64,000 nt of DNA. Source: Gammaproteobacteria bacterium RIFCSPHIGHO2_12_FULL_63_22. GTDB lineage: Bacteria > Pseudomonadota > Gammaproteobacteria > Xanthomonadales > Xanthomonadaceae. The translations under genes were made by a program, and so were the position numbers. Each line of letters opens with the position of its first letter. The stretch's first letter is position 1. The notes beneath the pieces are model-generated. The model searched no databases. It saw nothing but the letters and a program-made list of their open reading frames with translations, and was not told where the DNA came from. Below are positions 10,198 through 21,965 of the stretch, one piece after another. The stretch spans positions 220,924 through 284,923 of the forward strand of contig MGYJ01000061.1 in NCBI GenBank assembly GCA_001801685.1, written 5' to 3'.

Positions 10198-10331
10198 GTC
10201 CGGCCGCCGATCGGTTCATTTTCAATGCGCCGGTCCGGCACCTTCAGCTCCAGCGCCATGATGGTGATCAGGATGGCGATGACGCCATCGCTGAAGGCTT
10301 CCATGCGCGTCTTGCCGATGGCGGCGGTCAT
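10194..10331 (-). pseudogene. Truncated TMEM175/DUF1211-family channel remnant
   Basis: MTAAIGKTRMEAFSDGVIAILITIMALELKVP matches the family N-terminus but the frame ends about 13 codons later. Confidence 0.65.
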
Positions 10332-10404
10332 TCGATCTTCCCAGACAAGCGTTTGCCTATGTTGGAAGTCTCGCCAGACCGGGTCAAGTGGAAGGCTATC
10401 GGTG

Positions 10405-11430
10405 TCAGCCCAGGTTTGCGCGACTCCAATGCGCAAGTTGTTCCAGGGTCACGACCATCCCGCCGCAGACGATGGCGACCACACTGCGAAGTCCGGCGAG
10501 CGCCGGGTGGTCTGCGTACAGCGGCGCCAGCGCTGCGCCGCAAGCGGGTTCCACCACCTGTCCATGGTCTTCGGCAAGCCTTACACAGGCTTGGGTCGCT
10601 TCCTCGTCGCTGACAGTGAGCGGAGTAACCTTTCGCCCGGCGCAGGCCGCCACCAGCGACGGGGCGATCCGCTTCACGCACAGGCTGCTGGCGACTGAAT
10701 TCGGCCGTTCCAGTTCGACCACGCGCCCCAACTGCAAGCTTGGCCCCAGCGACGATGCGCGCTCGGGTTCGACGGCGAACACGCGCGTGTCGCGCCATCC
10801 CACGCTGGCCAGTCCTTCCAGCACGCCCAGCAGCAGGCCACCGCCGCCCACCGCGAGCAGGATCGCATCGGGCGCGCGTTCGCATTGCACGGCGAGTTCA
10901 TCGACCAGCGAGGCGTGGCCCTGCCAGAGCATCGGGTGGTCGAAGGGAGGGATGAAGGCGCAGCCCGGCGAGCGGGCGAGTTCCATGGCCGCGGCATTGG
11001 CATGGTCCCAGACGTCGCCGACGACATTGACGCGGGCGCCGAGCGAGGCGATCCGCCGGCGAACGTGTTCGGGCGTGTTGCCGGGCACGAAAACGGTCAC
11101 GGGTACGCCCAGCGCGCGACCGGCCCAGGCGACGGCATAACCTGCGTTTCCGGCGGAGGAACAGACAAAGTGCCTGACACCGCGATCGGCATGGTGCTGG
11201 CAGAGTTTGCCGATGCCCCGCAATTTGAAGGATCGGGCGGGTTGCAGGTTGTCGAGCTTCAGCCCGACCCTGCGCCCGTTGATTTCGGCGCCAAGCAGCG
11301 GCGTAACGATGTGCAGCGGTGCAACGTCACGCGAATTCCCGGCGCGACGGCCGCTGGCTTGCAGATGGAATGCAGCGTGGTCGGTTTCAGCGAAGTCGTG
11401 CGTGGCCTGGTGTTCGAAGGACGGAGTCAT
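10405..11430 (-). CDS. PLP-dependent serine/threonine dehydratase (SDS/TdcB-like)
   Basis: NLQPARSFKLRGIGKL (PLP Lys), CSSAGNAGYAVAWAGRALGVP, GGGGLLLGV; last gene of the ilv/leu operon. Confidence 0.85.
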   Translation of the reverse strand: MTPSFEHQATHDFAETDHAAFHLQASGRRAGNSRDVAPLHIVTPLLGAEINGRRVGLKLDNLQPARSFKLRGIGKLCQHHADRGVRHFVCSSAGNAGYAVAWAGRALGVPVTVFVPGNTPEHVRRRIASLGARVNVVGDVWDHANAAAMELARSPGCAFIPPFDHPMLWQGHASLVDELAVQCERAPDAILLAVGGGGLLLGVLEGLASVGWRDTRVFAVEPERASSLGPSLQLGRVVELERPNSVASSLCVKRIAPSLVAACAGRKVTPLTVSDEEATQACVRLAEDHGQVVEPACGAALAPLYADHPALAGLRSVVAIVCGGMVVTLEQLAHWSRANLG

Positions 11431-11506
11431 GGGTTTGCTCGCAAGTCGGTGTGCGCAGGGCGCGGAGGATGCGTGACGACGACTCGCTGCTAATTCGCTG
11501 GTTCAT
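11387..11506 (-). CDS. Possible small ORF (39 aa) overlapping dehydratase start out of frame
   Basis: AAGGAG (11514-11519) 7 nt before ATG; MNQRISSESSSRILRALRTPTCEQTHDSVLRTPGHARLR. Confidence 0.35.
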   Translation of the reverse strand: MNQRISSESSSRILRALRTPTCEQTHDSVLRTPGHARLR

Positions 11507-11544
11507 GGTGGTGCTCCTTGTGATGTGTAGACGATGTTTGGGGA

Positions 11545-11820
11545 TCAAAGCCAGGTAGCCTGGAAGCCTGGTGGCGGTGGTGGTTCGGGCGGCGGGGGGA
11601 CGACCTTCACCAAGCGCACCTCCACCAGGCGTTCCAATTGGCGGCACAGGACCAGCGGGTCGCGTTCACCGGCCAATCGCAGGCGCACGACATAACTTTC
11701 CTCATCGGGTTTGTCGGCGGCGAGGTTCAACAACGCGAATCCGCGCCGCTCGATGGTGCCCAGCAAGCGCAGCAAGGCGCCCTCGCTGTGGTCGAGCTCG
11801 ATGTGGAAGTCAACGCTCAC
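11545..11820 (-). CDS. ilvM: Acetolactate synthase small (ACT) subunit, IlvM type
   Basis: GTG start at 11820 overlaps ilv[38 protein letters not shown] domain. Confidence 0.85.
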   Translation of the reverse strand: MSVDFHIELDHSEGALLRLLGTIERRGFALLNLAADKPDEESYVVRLRLAGERDPLVLCRQLERLVEVRLVKVVPPPPEPPPPPGFQATWL

Positions 11821-13496
11821 GCGGCACAGCCCATCATTTGCCCATTCGACTTGCCGGGCGGCACCAACGGCCAGACATTGGCGCGCGGGTCGATCTTCAC
11901 GTGGCAAAAGAGCGGGCCGTCTTCCTCCAGCAGTCGCTCGATGGCGGCCGGCACCTGGTCGGCGCGTTCCACGGTGAAAGCCGGGATGCCGAACGCGCGG
12001 GCCAGCACGGCGAAGTCGGGATTGTCGGAAAGATCGACCTCGCTGTAGCGCTCGGCGAAGAACAATTCCTGCCACTGCCGGACCATGCCCAGGCAGGAGT
12101 TGTCGAGCAGCACGATCTTGACCGGGATGCCGTAGCGCTTGAGCGTGGCCAATTCCTGGATGTTCATCATGATCGAGCCATCGCCACTGACGCAGACCAC
12201 GCAGGCGTCAGGACGCGCCAGTTGCGCGCCGATGGCGGCGGGCAGGCCGAAGCCCATCGTGCCGAGGCCGCCACTGGAAAGATGCGCGGCGGCGCGCGGC
12301 ACGCGCCAGTGCTGCGCCACCCACATCTGGTGTTGGCCGACGTCGCTGGCGACGATCAGGCGGTTGCCGCCGGCCTCGGACAGTTGTTTCAGCAACGCGG
12401 GCGCGAACACGCCTTCTCCCGGCGCGTCATAACGCTCCGCATGTTTCGACTTCAACTCGCGACAGCGCTGCAACCACGGCGAGATTTGCAGCGGTTGCGC
12501 CAAAGCCGGCAATTGTTCGCCCAGCTTTCCACGCAGGCCGACATCGGCCTTGCGCAGCTTGCCGATTTCCGCAGCGTCGATGTCCATGTGCAACACCCGT
12601 GCGCCGGGCGCAAAGGTGTCGAGCTTTCCGGTGGCGCGATCATCGAAGCGCGCGCCTGCCACGATCAGCAGGTCGCATTCCTGCACGGCATGATTCGCCG
12701 CAGGATTGCCGTGCATGCCCAGCATGCCGAGGTTGAAGGGCGCATCCGGATCGACCGAGCCCAGTCCCTTCAGCGTGTACACGGCAGGCAGGCCGGTCGA
12801 GCGCATCAGCGAGCGTAGCGGGCCTTCGGCATTGGCCATGCCGACGCCGCCGCCGACGTACAGCAACGGGCGTTTTGCAGTGGCCAACAACGCGCGCGCA
12901 CGCATCAGGCCCTCTGATTCACCGCGTCGATCGGTGCCGTGCTTGAAGCGCGGCGCGCGCGCCTGGGCACTCGCCAACGCGACATCCTTCGGCAGGTCGA
13001 TCAGCACCGGACCCGGGCGGCCGGAGCGGGCGATGGCGAAGGCCTCGCGCACGGTCGCATAGACGTCCTCGGCGCGACGCACGATATAGCTGTGCTTCAC
13101 GACCGGCAGGCTCATGCCGAACACGTCCACTTCCTGGAATGCATCGGTGCCCATCACCATCGTCTGCACCTGGCCGGTGATGGCGACCATCGGCACGGAA
13201 TCGAGGAAGGCATTGGCGATGCCGGTCAGCAGGTTGGTGGCGCCCGGGCCCGACGTGGCGAGGCAGACGCCGACTTTTCCGGAGGCGCGCGCGTAGCCGT
13301 CGGCCGCCAGCGCGGCGCCTTGTTCATGGCGCACCAGGATGTGCCTGATGGAACTGTCCACGAGTGCGTCGTAGACAGGCATCACCGCGCCGCCGGGATA
13401 ACCGAACATCACCTCGCAGCCTTCTTCCTCCAGCGCTTGCAGCAGCCACTGCGCGCCGGTGCAGACCCGGGTGGATAATTGTCGTGATCCGTCCAT
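11817..13496 (-). CDS. ilvG: Acetolactate synthase large subunit
   Basis: [23 protein letters not shown]...; ThDP motif [16 protein letters not shown]. Confidence 0.95.
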   Translation of the reverse strand: MDGSRQLSTRVCTGAQWLLQALEEEGCEVMFGYPGGAVMPVYDALVDSSIRHILVRHEQGAALAADGYARASGKVGVCLATSGPGATNLLTGIANAFLDSVPMVAITGQVQTMVMGTDAFQEVDVFGMSLPVVKHSYIVRRAEDVYATVREAFAIARSGRPGPVLIDLPKDVALASAQARAPRFKHGTDRRGESEGLMRARALLATAKRPLLYVGGGVGMANAEGPLRSLMRSTGLPAVYTLKGLGSVDPDAPFNLGMLGMHGNPAANHAVQECDLLIVAGARFDDRATGKLDTFAPGARVLHMDIDAAEIGKLRKADVGLRGKLGEQLPALAQPLQISPWLQRCRELKSKHAERYDAPGEGVFAPALLKQLSEAGGNRLIVASDVGQHQMWVAQHWRVPRAAAHLSSGGLGTMGFGLPAAIGAQLARPDACVVCVSGDGSIMMNIQELATLKRYGIPVKIVLLDNSCLGMVRQWQELFFAERYSEVDLSDNPDFAVLARAFGIPAFTVERADQVPAAIERLLEEDGPLFCHVKIDPRANVWPLVPPGKSNGQMMGCAA

Positions 13497-13500
13497 GTCG

Positions 13501-14490
13501 TCATGCTCCCGCGGGATTCAACCAGGGCATTCGCGCGCGCAGCGCAAGGCCTACCTGTTCGATCGGGTGGGCGAGGTCGCGTTGTTTCATGGCGTTGTAG
13601 TTGCCGTTGCCGGCTTCGTATTCGGCCACCCATTCCTTGGCGAATCGGCCGTCGCGGATTTCGGCCAGCACTTCGCGCATGCGGGTGCGGGTTTCGTCGT
13701 TGATCACGCGCGGGCCGCGGGTCAGGTCGCCGTACTGGGCGGTTTCGGAAACGAACTGGTGCATCTTGGCCAGGCCGCCTTCGTGCAGCAGGTCCACGAT
13801 CAGCTTCAGTTCGTGCAGGCACTCGTAGTAGGCGACCTCGGGCTTGTAGCCGGCTTCCACCAGCGTCTCGAAGCCTTGCAGGACGAGTTCAGTGGCGCCG
13901 CCGCAAAGCACAGCTTGTTCACCGAACAGGTCGGTTTCCGTCTCCTCGGCAAAGTGGGTTTCGATAAGCATCGCGCGCGCGCCGCCGATGCCGGCCGCGT
14001 AGGCCAGCACTTTTTCGCGGGCATGGCCACTGGCGTCCTGTTCGATGGCGAACAGGCAAGGCACGCCGTGGCCTTTTTCATATTCGCGACGCACCAGCGC
14101 GCCCGGGCCCTTGGGGGCGACCAGGATCACGTCGATGTCCGCGCGCGGCTTGATCTGTCCGAAATGCACGTTGAACCCATGGGCGAACAACAGCGCGGCG
14201 TTGGGCTTGATATTTGGCGCGATGGCTTCGGCATAAAGCGCGGGCTGCACCATGTCGGGCGTCAGCACGGCGACGAGATCGGCACCCTTCACAGCGTCTG
14301 CGGGTTCGGCGACGCGAAGCCCGTCGGCTTGCGCCTGGGTCCAGCCCTTGCCGCCTGCGCGCACGCCGACCACGACATCGAGACCCGATTCGTGGAGGTT
14401 GAGCGCATGGGCGCGTCCCTGGCTGCCATAACCCAGGATGGCGATCTTCGATTGCTTCAGCGCGTCGGTGGTGGCGATGGTGGTGGTCAT
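13501..14490 (-). CDS. ilvC: Ketol-acid reductoisomerase
   Basis: [41 protein letters not shown]. Confidence 0.95.
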   Translation of the reverse strand: MTTTIATTDALKQSKIAILGYGSQGRAHALNLHESGLDVVVGVRAGGKGWTQAQADGLRVAEPADAVKGADLVAVLTPDMVQPALYAEAIAPNIKPNAALLFAHGFNVHFGQIKPRADIDVILVAPKGPGALVRREYEKGHGVPCLFAIEQDASGHAREKVLAYAAGIGGARAMLIETHFAEETETDLFGEQAVLCGGATELVLQGFETLVEAGYKPEVAYYECLHELKLIVDLLHEGGLAKMHQFVSETAQYGDLTRGPRVINDETRTRMREVLAEIRDGRFAKEWVAEYEAGNGNYNAMKQRDLAHPIEQVGLALRARMPWLNPAGA

Positions 14491-16190
14491 GCGGTTTCTC
14501 CGGAACGGGATGGGATATGAAGTGATTCGTCGGTGACGGCGCCTCGGGCTGCCGAACCGACCAGTCGGGCGTACTTGGCGAGCGCGCCGCGGGTTACCTT
14601 GGGTTCCGGTACGCGCCAAAGCGCGCGGCGGGAATCGAGGTCGGCGTCGGTTTCGAGACGCCGCGAATCGGCGTCGATGCGTACGAGGTCGCCCTCGCGC
14701 AGCAAGGCAATCGGTCCGCCGCGCGCGGCTTCGGGGGCGATGTGCCCGACCATGAAGCCGTGGGTCGCGCCGCTGAAACGACCGTCGGTGATCAGGGCGA
14801 CATCGTTGCCCAAGCCGCGTCCCACCAGCGCAGCGGTCACGGCGAGCATCTCGCGCATGCCGGGACCGCCTGCGGGACCTTCATTTCGGATGACGAGCAC
14901 GTCGCCCGGCTTGATGCCGTCGGATTGAACTGCGGCGAACGCTTCTTCCTCGCTTTCGAACACGCGCGCCGGCCCTTCGTGATGCAGGCGGCCGTGGCCG
15001 GCCAGTTTCAGCACGCAGCCTTCGGGCGCCAGGTTTCCGTACAGGATCGAGAAACCACCGCGCGCCTTGATCGGCGCGGCGACGGTGCGCACGACTTGCT
15101 GGCCTTCAGGCGCGGCCATGGCGGATTTCAATTCGTCGAACAAGCTTAGACCGGTGACGGTCGGCGTGTCCTCGATCATGCGGGCCGTCTGCAATTCGCG
15201 CGCGACCTGGGTCGTACCGCCCGCTGCGGTGAGTTCGACTGCGGTGAAGCGACCACCGGGCTTCAAGTCCGCGATCACCGGCGTGCCACGCGCTGCGTCT
15301 TCGAAATCTTCGAGCACCAGCGGCACGTTCGCCTCGTGCGCGATGGCCAGCAGGTGCAACACGGCATTGGTCGATCCTGCGGTTGCGGCGACCAGCCGCG
15401 CCGCGTTGCGGAACGACGCGGGGGTCAGCATGTCGCGCGGGCGGATGTCTTTTTCCAGGCAGGCCATCGCGATTTCGCCACAGCGAAACGCGGCCTCGGC
15501 CTTGGCCGGGTGCGTGGCGGGGATGTCGTTGAAGCCCATCGGCGACAGGCCCAGCGACGTCAGCACCATGGCCATGGTGTTGGCGGTGAACTGGCCGCCA
15601 CAGGCGCCGGCTCCGGGGCAGGCGTGTGATTCGACCTTGGCAAGTTGTTCGCAACCGATCTTGCCTGCGCCATGTGCGCCGACGGCCTCGAACACTTCCT
15701 GGATGGTGATGGCCTTGCCGTCCAGCGTGCCGTGGTCGATGCTGCCGCCGTACAAGACCACGCCGGGCAGGTTCATCCGCGCCAGTGCCATGGCTGCGGC
15801 AGGAATGGTCTTGTCGCAACCGCACAGCACCACGACGGCATCCAGGCAGTGGCCCTCGACCGCGAGTTCAATGGAGTCGGCGATCAGCTCGCGCGAGACC
15901 AGCGACGCGCGCATGCCAGGCGTACCCATCGCGATGCCGTCGGTAACGGCGATCGTGTTGAACTCGATCGGCGTGCCGCCGGCGGCACGCACCCCCGCGC
16001 AAGCCGATTGCGCCAGGTCGCGAAGGTTGAGGTTGCAAGGGGAAACATTCGACCAGGTGTGCACGACGGCCACGAAGGGCTTGTCGATGGCGGCATCGTC
16101 CAAGCCGGTGGCGCGCAACATGGCGCGGGCCGGCGCCCGGTCGGGCCCAGCCTTGATCGCGTCGCTGCGCTGCGGCTTGCGCGTGCTCAT
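14487..16190 (-). CDS. ilvD: Dihydroxy-acid dehydratase
   Basis: [60 protein letters not shown]. Confidence 0.97.
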   Translation of the reverse strand: MSTRKPQRSDAIKAGPDRAPARAMLRATGLDDAAIDKPFVAVVHTWSNVSPCNLNLRDLAQSACAGVRAAGGTPIEFNTIAVTDGIAMGTPGMRASLVSRELIADSIELAVEGHCLDAVVVLCGCDKTIPAAAMALARMNLPGVVLYGGSIDHGTLDGKAITIQEVFEAVGAHGAGKIGCEQLAKVESHACPGAGACGGQFTANTMAMVLTSLGLSPMGFNDIPATHPAKAEAAFRCGEIAMACLEKDIRPRDMLTPASFRNAARLVAATAGSTNAVLHLLAIAHEANVPLVLEDFEDAARGTPVIADLKPGGRFTAVELTAAGGTTQVARELQTARMIEDTPTVTGLSLFDELKSAMAAPEGQQVVRTVAAPIKARGGFSILYGNLAPEGCVLKLAGHGRLHHEGPARVFESEEEAFAAVQSDGIKPGDVLVIRNEGPAGGPGMREMLAVTAALVGRGLGNDVALITDGRFSGATHGFMVGHIAPEAARGGPIALLREGDLVRIDADSRRLETDADLDSRRALWRVPEPKVTRGALAKYARLVGSAARGAVTDESLHIPSRSGETA

Positions 16191-17266
16191 GCGGCGGCCT
16201 GCCTGCTGTCGAAATGGGCGTCGCGTAGTGCCTCGAGCACTTCGTCGGTGATTTGCGACGTGCTCGCATCGCCGCCCAGGTCGCGTGTCAGTTCGCAGCG
16301 ATCCAACACGGTTGAGACCGCTGATTCGATGGCGGCTGCCTCCGCTTCCAGGCCCAGCGAATGCCGCAACATCAGGGCCGCACTGAGAATGCTGCCGAGC
16401 GGGTTGGCCCATTGCTTGCCGGCGATGTCCGGCGCCGACCCATGGATCGGCTCGTACAGTCCGCGCTTGCCATCACCCAGCGATGCCGAGGGCAGCAGGC
16501 CGAGCGAACCGGCCAGCACGGCGGCCTCGTCGGTCAGGATGTCGCCGAACAGGTTCTCTGTCACCAGTACGTCGTAGGCGGATGGCCGCGAGATCAGAAG
16601 CATCGCCATCGAATCGACCAGTTGGTGTTCCAGGCAGACATCCGGGTACTCGTTGGCGATGCGGATTGCCGTCTCGCGCCACAGCCGCGAGGTTTCCAGC
16701 ACGTTGGCCTTGTCTATCGAGGTCAGGTGGCCGCGACGGCTGCGCGCGAGTTCAAAACCGCGACGCAGCACGCGTTCGATTTCGATCACGGTGTAGCGGC
16801 ATTGGTCGCTGGCGCTGTCTGCATCGCGCTGGCGTTTGCCGAAATAGCTGCCGCCGGTCAATTCGCGCACGAACATCAGGTCCACGCCGGCCAGTCGGTC
16901 GGCCTTCACCGGGGAGAATTCCGCCGCGCGCGGATGCACGCGCACCGGCCGCAGGTTGGCGTAAACGCCCATCGCGCTGCGCAATTGCAGCAGGCCTTGT
17001 TCGGGACGCACGCTGGCTTTCGGGTCCGACCATTTCGGTCCGCCGACCGCGCCCAGCAGCACCGCATCCGCGGCCAGGCAGGCGTCGCGCGTGGAATCGG
17101 GCAGGGCGCTGCCGAAGGCATCGATGGCGCAGCCGCCGATGGCGCCTTCGCTGAAGTGGAATTGGTGGCCGGCTGCTGCGGCGACCGCGCACAACACGGT
17201 CGCCGCGGCGTCGGTCACTTCCGGACCGATGCCGTCACCGGGCAGCAGGGCGATGCTCGCCTTCAT
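16187..17266 (-). CDS. leuB: 3-isopropylmalate dehydrogenase
   Basis: [34 protein letters not shown]. Confidence 0.97.
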   Translation of the reverse strand: MKASIALLPGDGIGPEVTDAAATVLCAVAAAAGHQFHFSEGAIGGCAIDAFGSALPDSTRDACLAADAVLLGAVGGPKWSDPKASVRPEQGLLQLRSAMGVYANLRPVRVHPRAAEFSPVKADRLAGVDLMFVRELTGGSYFGKRQRDADSASDQCRYTVIEIERVLRRGFELARSRRGHLTSIDKANVLETSRLWRETAIRIANEYPDVCLEHQLVDSMAMLLISRPSAYDVLVTENLFGDILTDEAAVLAGSLGLLPSASLGDGKRGLYEPIHGSAPDIAGKQWANPLGSILSAALMLRHSLGLEAEAAAIESAVSTVLDRCELTRDLGGDASTSQITDEVLEALRDAHFDSRQAAA

Positions 17267-17847
17267 GCATGGGCCCCGCGTTGATTTTCGAAGGCAGCGA
17301 TCTGCGGTGCGTGCTGCTGCAGGAAGCCGAGCTGGTCCACGCCCTGCAGAAGGCAATGCCGGGCGAAGGCATCGATCTCAAAGCGGAAGCGACCGCCATC
17401 GGGCAGTTCGATCGTGCCCGCGGCGATGTCGATCGCCAGTTCGATATGCGGATGCTTGAGCAGGTAGCGATGCTCGGCCTCGCCCAGCACTACGGCCAAC
17501 AGGCCGTTGCGCAGGGCATTGCTGCGGAAGATGTCGGCAATCTCGGACGAGAGCACCGCGCGGATTCCATAATCGAGCAAGGCCCAGGGCGCGTGCTCGC
17601 GCGACGAACCACAGCCGAAATTGCGCCCGGCCACCAGGATTTCGCAGCCTTGCGCCGCCGGATGATTGAGCGGGAAGTCCGGATCGGGTGAACCGTCAGC
17701 CTGGTAGCGCCAGTCATGGAAGGCGTGGCGACCCAGGCCTTCGCGACCGGTCGTGGTCAGGAAACGCGCCGGGATGATCCGGTCGGTGTCGATATTTTCG
17801 TGCGCCAGCACGGCGGTGCACGAGTGCAGTCGGGTGAACGGTTTCAT
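17263..17847 (-). CDS. leuD: 3-isopropylmalate dehydratase small subunit
   Basis: [31 protein letters not shown]. Confidence 0.97.
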   Translation of the reverse strand: MKPFTRLHSCTAVLAHENIDTDRIIPARFLTTTGREGLGRHAFHDWRYQADGSPDPDFPLNHPAAQGCEILVAGRNFGCGSSREHAPWALLDYGIRAVLSSEIADIFRSNALRNGLLAVVLGEAEHRYLLKHPHIELAIDIAAGTIELPDGGRFRFEIDAFARHCLLQGVDQLGFLQQHAPQIAAFENQRGAHA

Positions 17848-19274
17848 GCGGCTTGCTCCGTTTGCGCGCGGGCGAATTGCAGCGGGTCGGCAATGCAACC
17901 GGCCAGGGCGGAGGCGGCGGCAATGCGCGGACTGGCCAACACCGTGCGAGCGCCCGGTCCCTGGCGACCTTCGAAATTCCGGTTGCTGGTGCTGACCACC
18001 AACTGCCCGGGCTTGGCGAGGTCGCCGTTCATGGCGATGCACATCGAGCAACCCGGCTCGCGCCATTCGGCGCCGGCGGCGCGGAAAACCTGGTCCAGTC
18101 CCTCGGCTTCCGCTTCGCGCTGCACGGCGACGGAGCCGGGCACCACCAGCATCCGCACACGCGATGCGATTCGCCGTCCGCGCAGCAATTCGGCTGCGGC
18201 GCGCAGGTCGCCCAGTCGCGAATTGGTGCAGCTGCCCAGGAACACCAGGTCCACCGGCATGCCCGCCATCGGCTTGCCCGATTCCACGTGCATGTATTCC
18301 AGTGCGCGTCGTTCCTGCAGGTCGCGCGGCGCGGGCACCGGCGCATGCAGCGTCGTGACCATGCCCGGATGGGTGCCGTAGCTGATGGTGGGGCGCACGT
18401 CGGCGGCGTCGAAGCGTTGTTCGCGGTCGTAGCTGGCGCCTTCGTCGCTGGGCAGCGCGCGCCAATGCGCGAGGGCGCGATCCCAGGCTTCGCCCTGTGG
18501 CGCCATCGGCCGTCCCTTGAGGTAGGCGAAGGTGGTTTCATCGGGCGCGATCAAGGCGGCGCGCGCGCCTGCCTCGATGGACATGTTGCACAGGGTCATG
18601 CGCTGTTCCATGTCCAGCGCACGGATGGCGCTGCCGCGGAACTCCAGCACATAGCCGGTTCCGCCATTGACGCCGATCTTGCCGATCAGGTGCAGGGCGA
18701 GATCCTTGGCGCTGGTCTCCGCCGGCAATTTGCCTTCCACGTGGATGGCGAAATTCTTCGGCTTGCGCTGCAGCAGGCACTGCGTCGCCAGTACATGGCC
18801 GACTTCAGTCGTGCCGATGCCGAAGGCCAGCGCGCCAAAGGCGCCGTGCGTGGTCGTGTGGCTGTCGCCGCAGACGATGGTCATGCCCGGCTGAGTCGCG
18901 CCGAGCTCCGGGCCGATCACATGGACGATGCCGCGGTGCTCGCTGCTCCAGCCGTGCAGCTTCACGCCGAACTGCATGCAGTTGATTTCCAGCTGCTGCA
19001 CCTGCGCGGCGGCCTCGGCGTTGGCGTACAGATGCTGGCCCAGGTCGTCGGTGGGCGTGGTCGGCGTGGAATGGTCGAGTGTCGCCAGCACGCGATCCGG
19101 TCGCCGCACGGGCAATCCCCGCATGCGCAGTTCGTCGAAGGCCTGCGGCGAGGTCACTTCGTGGATCAGGTGCAGGTCGATGTACAGGATGCCCGGCGTG
19201 GACTTCGTTTCAGCCAACACCTGGTGGGAGTCCCACAGCTTGTCGAGCAAGGTGCGTTTGTTGGCGGACATCAC
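17844..19274 (-). CDS. leuC: 3-isopropylmalate dehydratase large subunit
   Basis: [43 protein letters not shown]. Confidence 0.97.
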   Translation of the reverse strand: MMSANKRTLLDKLWDSHQVLAETKSTPGILYIDLHLIHEVTSPQAFDELRMRGLPVRRPDRVLATLDHSTPTTPTDDLGQHLYANAEAAAQVQQLEINCMQFGVKLHGWSSEHRGIVHVIGPELGATQPGMTIVCGDSHTTTHGAFGALAFGIGTTEVGHVLATQCLLQRKPKNFAIHVEGKLPAETSAKDLALHLIGKIGVNGGTGYVLEFRGSAIRALDMEQRMTLCNMSIEAGARAALIAPDETTFAYLKGRPMAPQGEAWDRALAHWRALPSDEGASYDREQRFDAADVRPTISYGTHPGMVTTLHAPVPAPRDLQERRALEYMHVESGKPMAGMPVDLVFLGSCTNSRLGDLRAAAELLRGRRIASRVRMLVVPGSVAVQREAEAEGLDQVFRAAGAEWREPGCSMCIAMNGDLAKPGQLVVSTSNRNFEGRQGPGARTVLASPRIAAASALAGCIADPLQFARAQTEQAA

Positions 19275-20221
19275 GCGGCCTCCATTTCACGGGCGGCGGT
19301 TTCCGTCACCGGCGTCAGCCAGCCCCACTGGTCGGCGGTGCTGCCGTCGAACAGGCCGAAGAAAGCCTTCTGCAGGGCCTTGGTCACCGGGCCGGGTTGG
19401 CCCTTGCCGACCTGCTTGCGATCGACCGAGCGCACTGGCGTGATTTCCGCGGCAGTGCCGGTCATGAAGACTTCGTCGGCGAAATACAGCATTTCGCGCG
19501 GCAGCGATTGTTCCACCACCTCATAGCCCAACTCGCGGGCCAGCGTGAACACGGTATCTCGCGTGATGCCGCACAGGATGCTTGCGCCGGCCGAGGGCGT
19601 ATATATCCGTCCCTTGTGCACGACGAAGATATTTTCGCCGGCGCCCTCGCTCAGCAAGCCGCCCGGCGCCAACGCGATGCCTTCGACGAATCCGCCACGC
19701 ACTGCTTCCTGCGCGATCAACTGGCTCGACAAATAATTGCCGCCTGCCTTCGCGCCGGTGGGATAAGTGTTTGGCGCAGCCCGCGTCCACGAGCTCACGC
19801 AGACATCCACGCCGTCCTGCAAGGCAGCAGCGCCATGCATGCTGCCCCATTCGATGGCGATGATGGCGACATCCACCGCCACGTCCGCCGAAGGCGCCAG
19901 GCTGAAGGTGAAGCCCGAGCGATAGGCGATGGGACGGACGTAGGCACTGGCCAGGCCGGTGGCGCGGATGACTTCTTCGCAGGCTCGGTTGATCTGGTCG
20001 GGCGTGTAGGGGATGGCCAGGTCGTAGATCTTTGCCGAGTTGAACAGGCGCTCGGTGTGTTCGGCCAGGCGGAAATACTGCGGGCCTTGTGGCGTGGCGT
20101 AGACGCGCTCGCCTTCGAACACCGACGACCCGTAGTGCAGCGCATGCGCGCCGACATGCACGCTGGCCTCATGCCAGGGTTTGATGCGGCCGTTGTGCCA
20201 GAGCAGGGAAGGGGCTTTCAT
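19271..20221 (-). CDS. ilvE: Branched-chain amino acid aminotransferase
   Basis: [35 protein letters not shown] at 20221 has GGAG upstream (alternative TTG at 20239 overlaps leuA stop). Confidence 0.93.
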   Translation of the reverse strand: MKAPSLLWHNGRIKPWHEASVHVGAHALHYGSSVFEGERVYATPQGPQYFRLAEHTERLFNSAKIYDLAIPYTPDQINRACEEVIRATGLASAYVRPIAYRSGFTFSLAPSADVAVDVAIIAIEWGSMHGAAALQDGVDVCVSSWTRAAPNTYPTGAKAGGNYLSSQLIAQEAVRGGFVEGIALAPGGLLSEGAGENIFVVHKGRIYTPSAGASILCGITRDTVFTLARELGYEVVEQSLPREMLYFADEVFMTGTAAEITPVRSVDRKQVGKGQPGPVTKALQKAFFGLFDGSTADQWGWLTPVTETAAREMEAA

Positions 20222-20235
20222 GGTCTGTTGCTCCG

Positions 20236-21867
20236 TCAAGGCTGGAGTGCGGCGCGCATCGGCGTCGACACGGATGGATTGGAATGGGCTGGGTGCGGGG
20301 GCACTGAGGGCGATTGATCGGCCAGTCGTTCGATCCGATTGACGACTTCCAGCGCGGCCAACGCCGCTGCTTCAACGATGTCGGTGGACACGCCATTGCC
20401 ACGGATGGAGCGACCCGCGTGCTCGACGGTCAGCGTTGCCTGCCCCTGTGCGTCGCCACCGAGGCTGAGCGAGCGCACCTGGAAATCACCGATGGCCAGG
20501 TCATGGCCGGTGGCGCGTTCGATCGCGCGCACCACGGCGTGCACCGGCCCGTCGCCGATGGACGCCTCGGACGCCTGTCGACCGTCCTCGTGCGACAGCT
20601 TCACCGTTGCGGACGCCATGCCGCCGACGTGGCTGGAGGTGTGCAACTGCGCGATCCGCCACGGGCCCAGCGCATCGGGATCGCGGCCCAGCGCCATGGC
20701 TTCCAGGTCGTTGTCGAATACCTCGCGTTTGCGATCGGCCAGGGTCTTGAAGCGGGTGAAGATCTCGTCGAGCTGGGCGTCGTCCGGGTGATGGCCCAGG
20801 CCCGCCAGCCGCTCGCGCAGCGCGTGCCGGCCGCTGTGCTTGCCCAGCACCAACTGCGACTGGGCAAAGCCGACGTCTTCGGGACGCATGATTTCGTAGG
20901 TGCCGCGGTGCTTGAGCATGCCGTGCTGGTGGATGCCGGCTTCATGCGCGAAGGCGTTTTCGCCGACCACGGCCTTGTTGCGCGGCAGGCTCATTCCCAG
21001 CAGGTTGGTCAGCAGGCGCGCGGTCGGGTAGAGGCGCTGGGTGGCGATGCCGGTATCCACGCCGAACAACTCCGAGCGCGTCTTCAGGGCCATCACGATC
21101 TCTTCCAGCGCGGCGTTGCCGGCGCGCTCGCCGATGCCGGTGAGGGTGCACTCGACCTGCCTTGCGCCCGCCGCCACGGCGGCCAGGCTGTTCGCCACCG
21201 CCATGCCCAGGTCGTTGTGGCAGTGCACGCTGATGATGGCTCGATCCATATTTCGCACGTGCTTGCGCAGGTAGGCGATGCGCTCGCCCATTTCGGCAGG
21301 CGTGGTGTAACCGACCGTGTCGGGCACGTTGAAGGTGCCGGCGCCGGCGTCGATCACCGCGGCCATCACCTCGGCCAGGTACTCGGGTTCAGTGCGCATC
21401 GCGTCTTCAGCGGAAAATTCCACGTCGTCACACAATTGCCGGGCGCGGCGCACGCCCGCGACCGCGTTGTCGATGACCTGCTGCTTGCTCATGGACAGCT
21501 TGTGTTCGCGGTGCAGCGGACTGGTGGCGATGAAGACGTGGATGCGCGATTTCTGCGCGGGTTCCAGCGCCCTGGCGGCCGCTTCGATGTCGCCGAACTG
21601 GCAGCGGGCCAGCGCGCAGACGGTCGGGCCGCGCAGGTCGCCGGCGATGGCGTGCACTGCGGCGAAGTCCTCGTCGGAGGCCTGCGCGAAGCCCGCTTCG
21701 ATGATGTCCACGCCAAGGTCGGCAAGTGCCTGGGCCAGCCGGCGCTTCTGCGCGCGGCTCATCGAATAGCCGGGCGCCTGTTCACCGTCGCGCAGCGTCG
21801 TATCGAAGATCCGCACGCGGTCGCGGGCGGGTTCGGCAGTTTTGGCGTCTGGATTTTGTGTTTGCAT
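20236..21867 (-). CDS. leuA: 2-isopropylmalate synthase
   Basis: RIFDTTLRDGEQAPGYSM; HCHNDLGMAVANSLAAV. Confidence 0.96.
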   Translation of the reverse strand: MQTQNPDAKTAEPARDRVRIFDTTLRDGEQAPGYSMSRAQKRRLAQALADLGVDIIEAGFAQASDEDFAAVHAIAGDLRGPTVCALARCQFGDIEAAARALEPAQKSRIHVFIATSPLHREHKLSMSKQQVIDNAVAGVRRARQLCDDVEFSAEDAMRTEPEYLAEVMAAVIDAGAGTFNVPDTVGYTTPAEMGERIAYLRKHVRNMDRAIISVHCHNDLGMAVANSLAAVAAGARQVECTLTGIGERAGNAALEEIVMALKTRSELFGVDTGIATQRLYPTARLLTNLLGMSLPRNKAVVGENAFAHEAGIHQHGMLKHRGTYEIMRPEDVGFAQSQLVLGKHSGRHALRERLAGLGHHPDDAQLDEIFTRFKTLADRKREVFDNDLEAMALGRDPDALGPWRIAQLHTSSHVGGMASATVKLSHEDGRQASEASIGDGPVHAVVRAIERATGHDLAIGDFQVRSLSLGGDAQGQATLTVEHAGRSIRGNGVSTDIVEAAALAALEVVNRIERLADQSPSVPPHPAHSNPSVSTPMRAALQP

Positions 21868-21892
21868 GGTTCGCTTTGGCGAGCCGGGCAAC

Positions 21893-21927
21893 AAAAAACC
21901 CCGCATCCGTTTCCGGGTGCGGGGTTT
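21893..21927 (-). terminator. Attenuator terminator in leuA leader
   Basis: Minus: AAACCCCGCACCCG-GAAA-CGGATGCGGGGTTTTTT, long stem with one mismatch plus U tract, between leader stop and leuA ATG. Confidence 0.9.
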
Positions 21928-21965
21928 CAGGTTTTATCGTCAGTTTCAGTATTCGACGAACGCCC

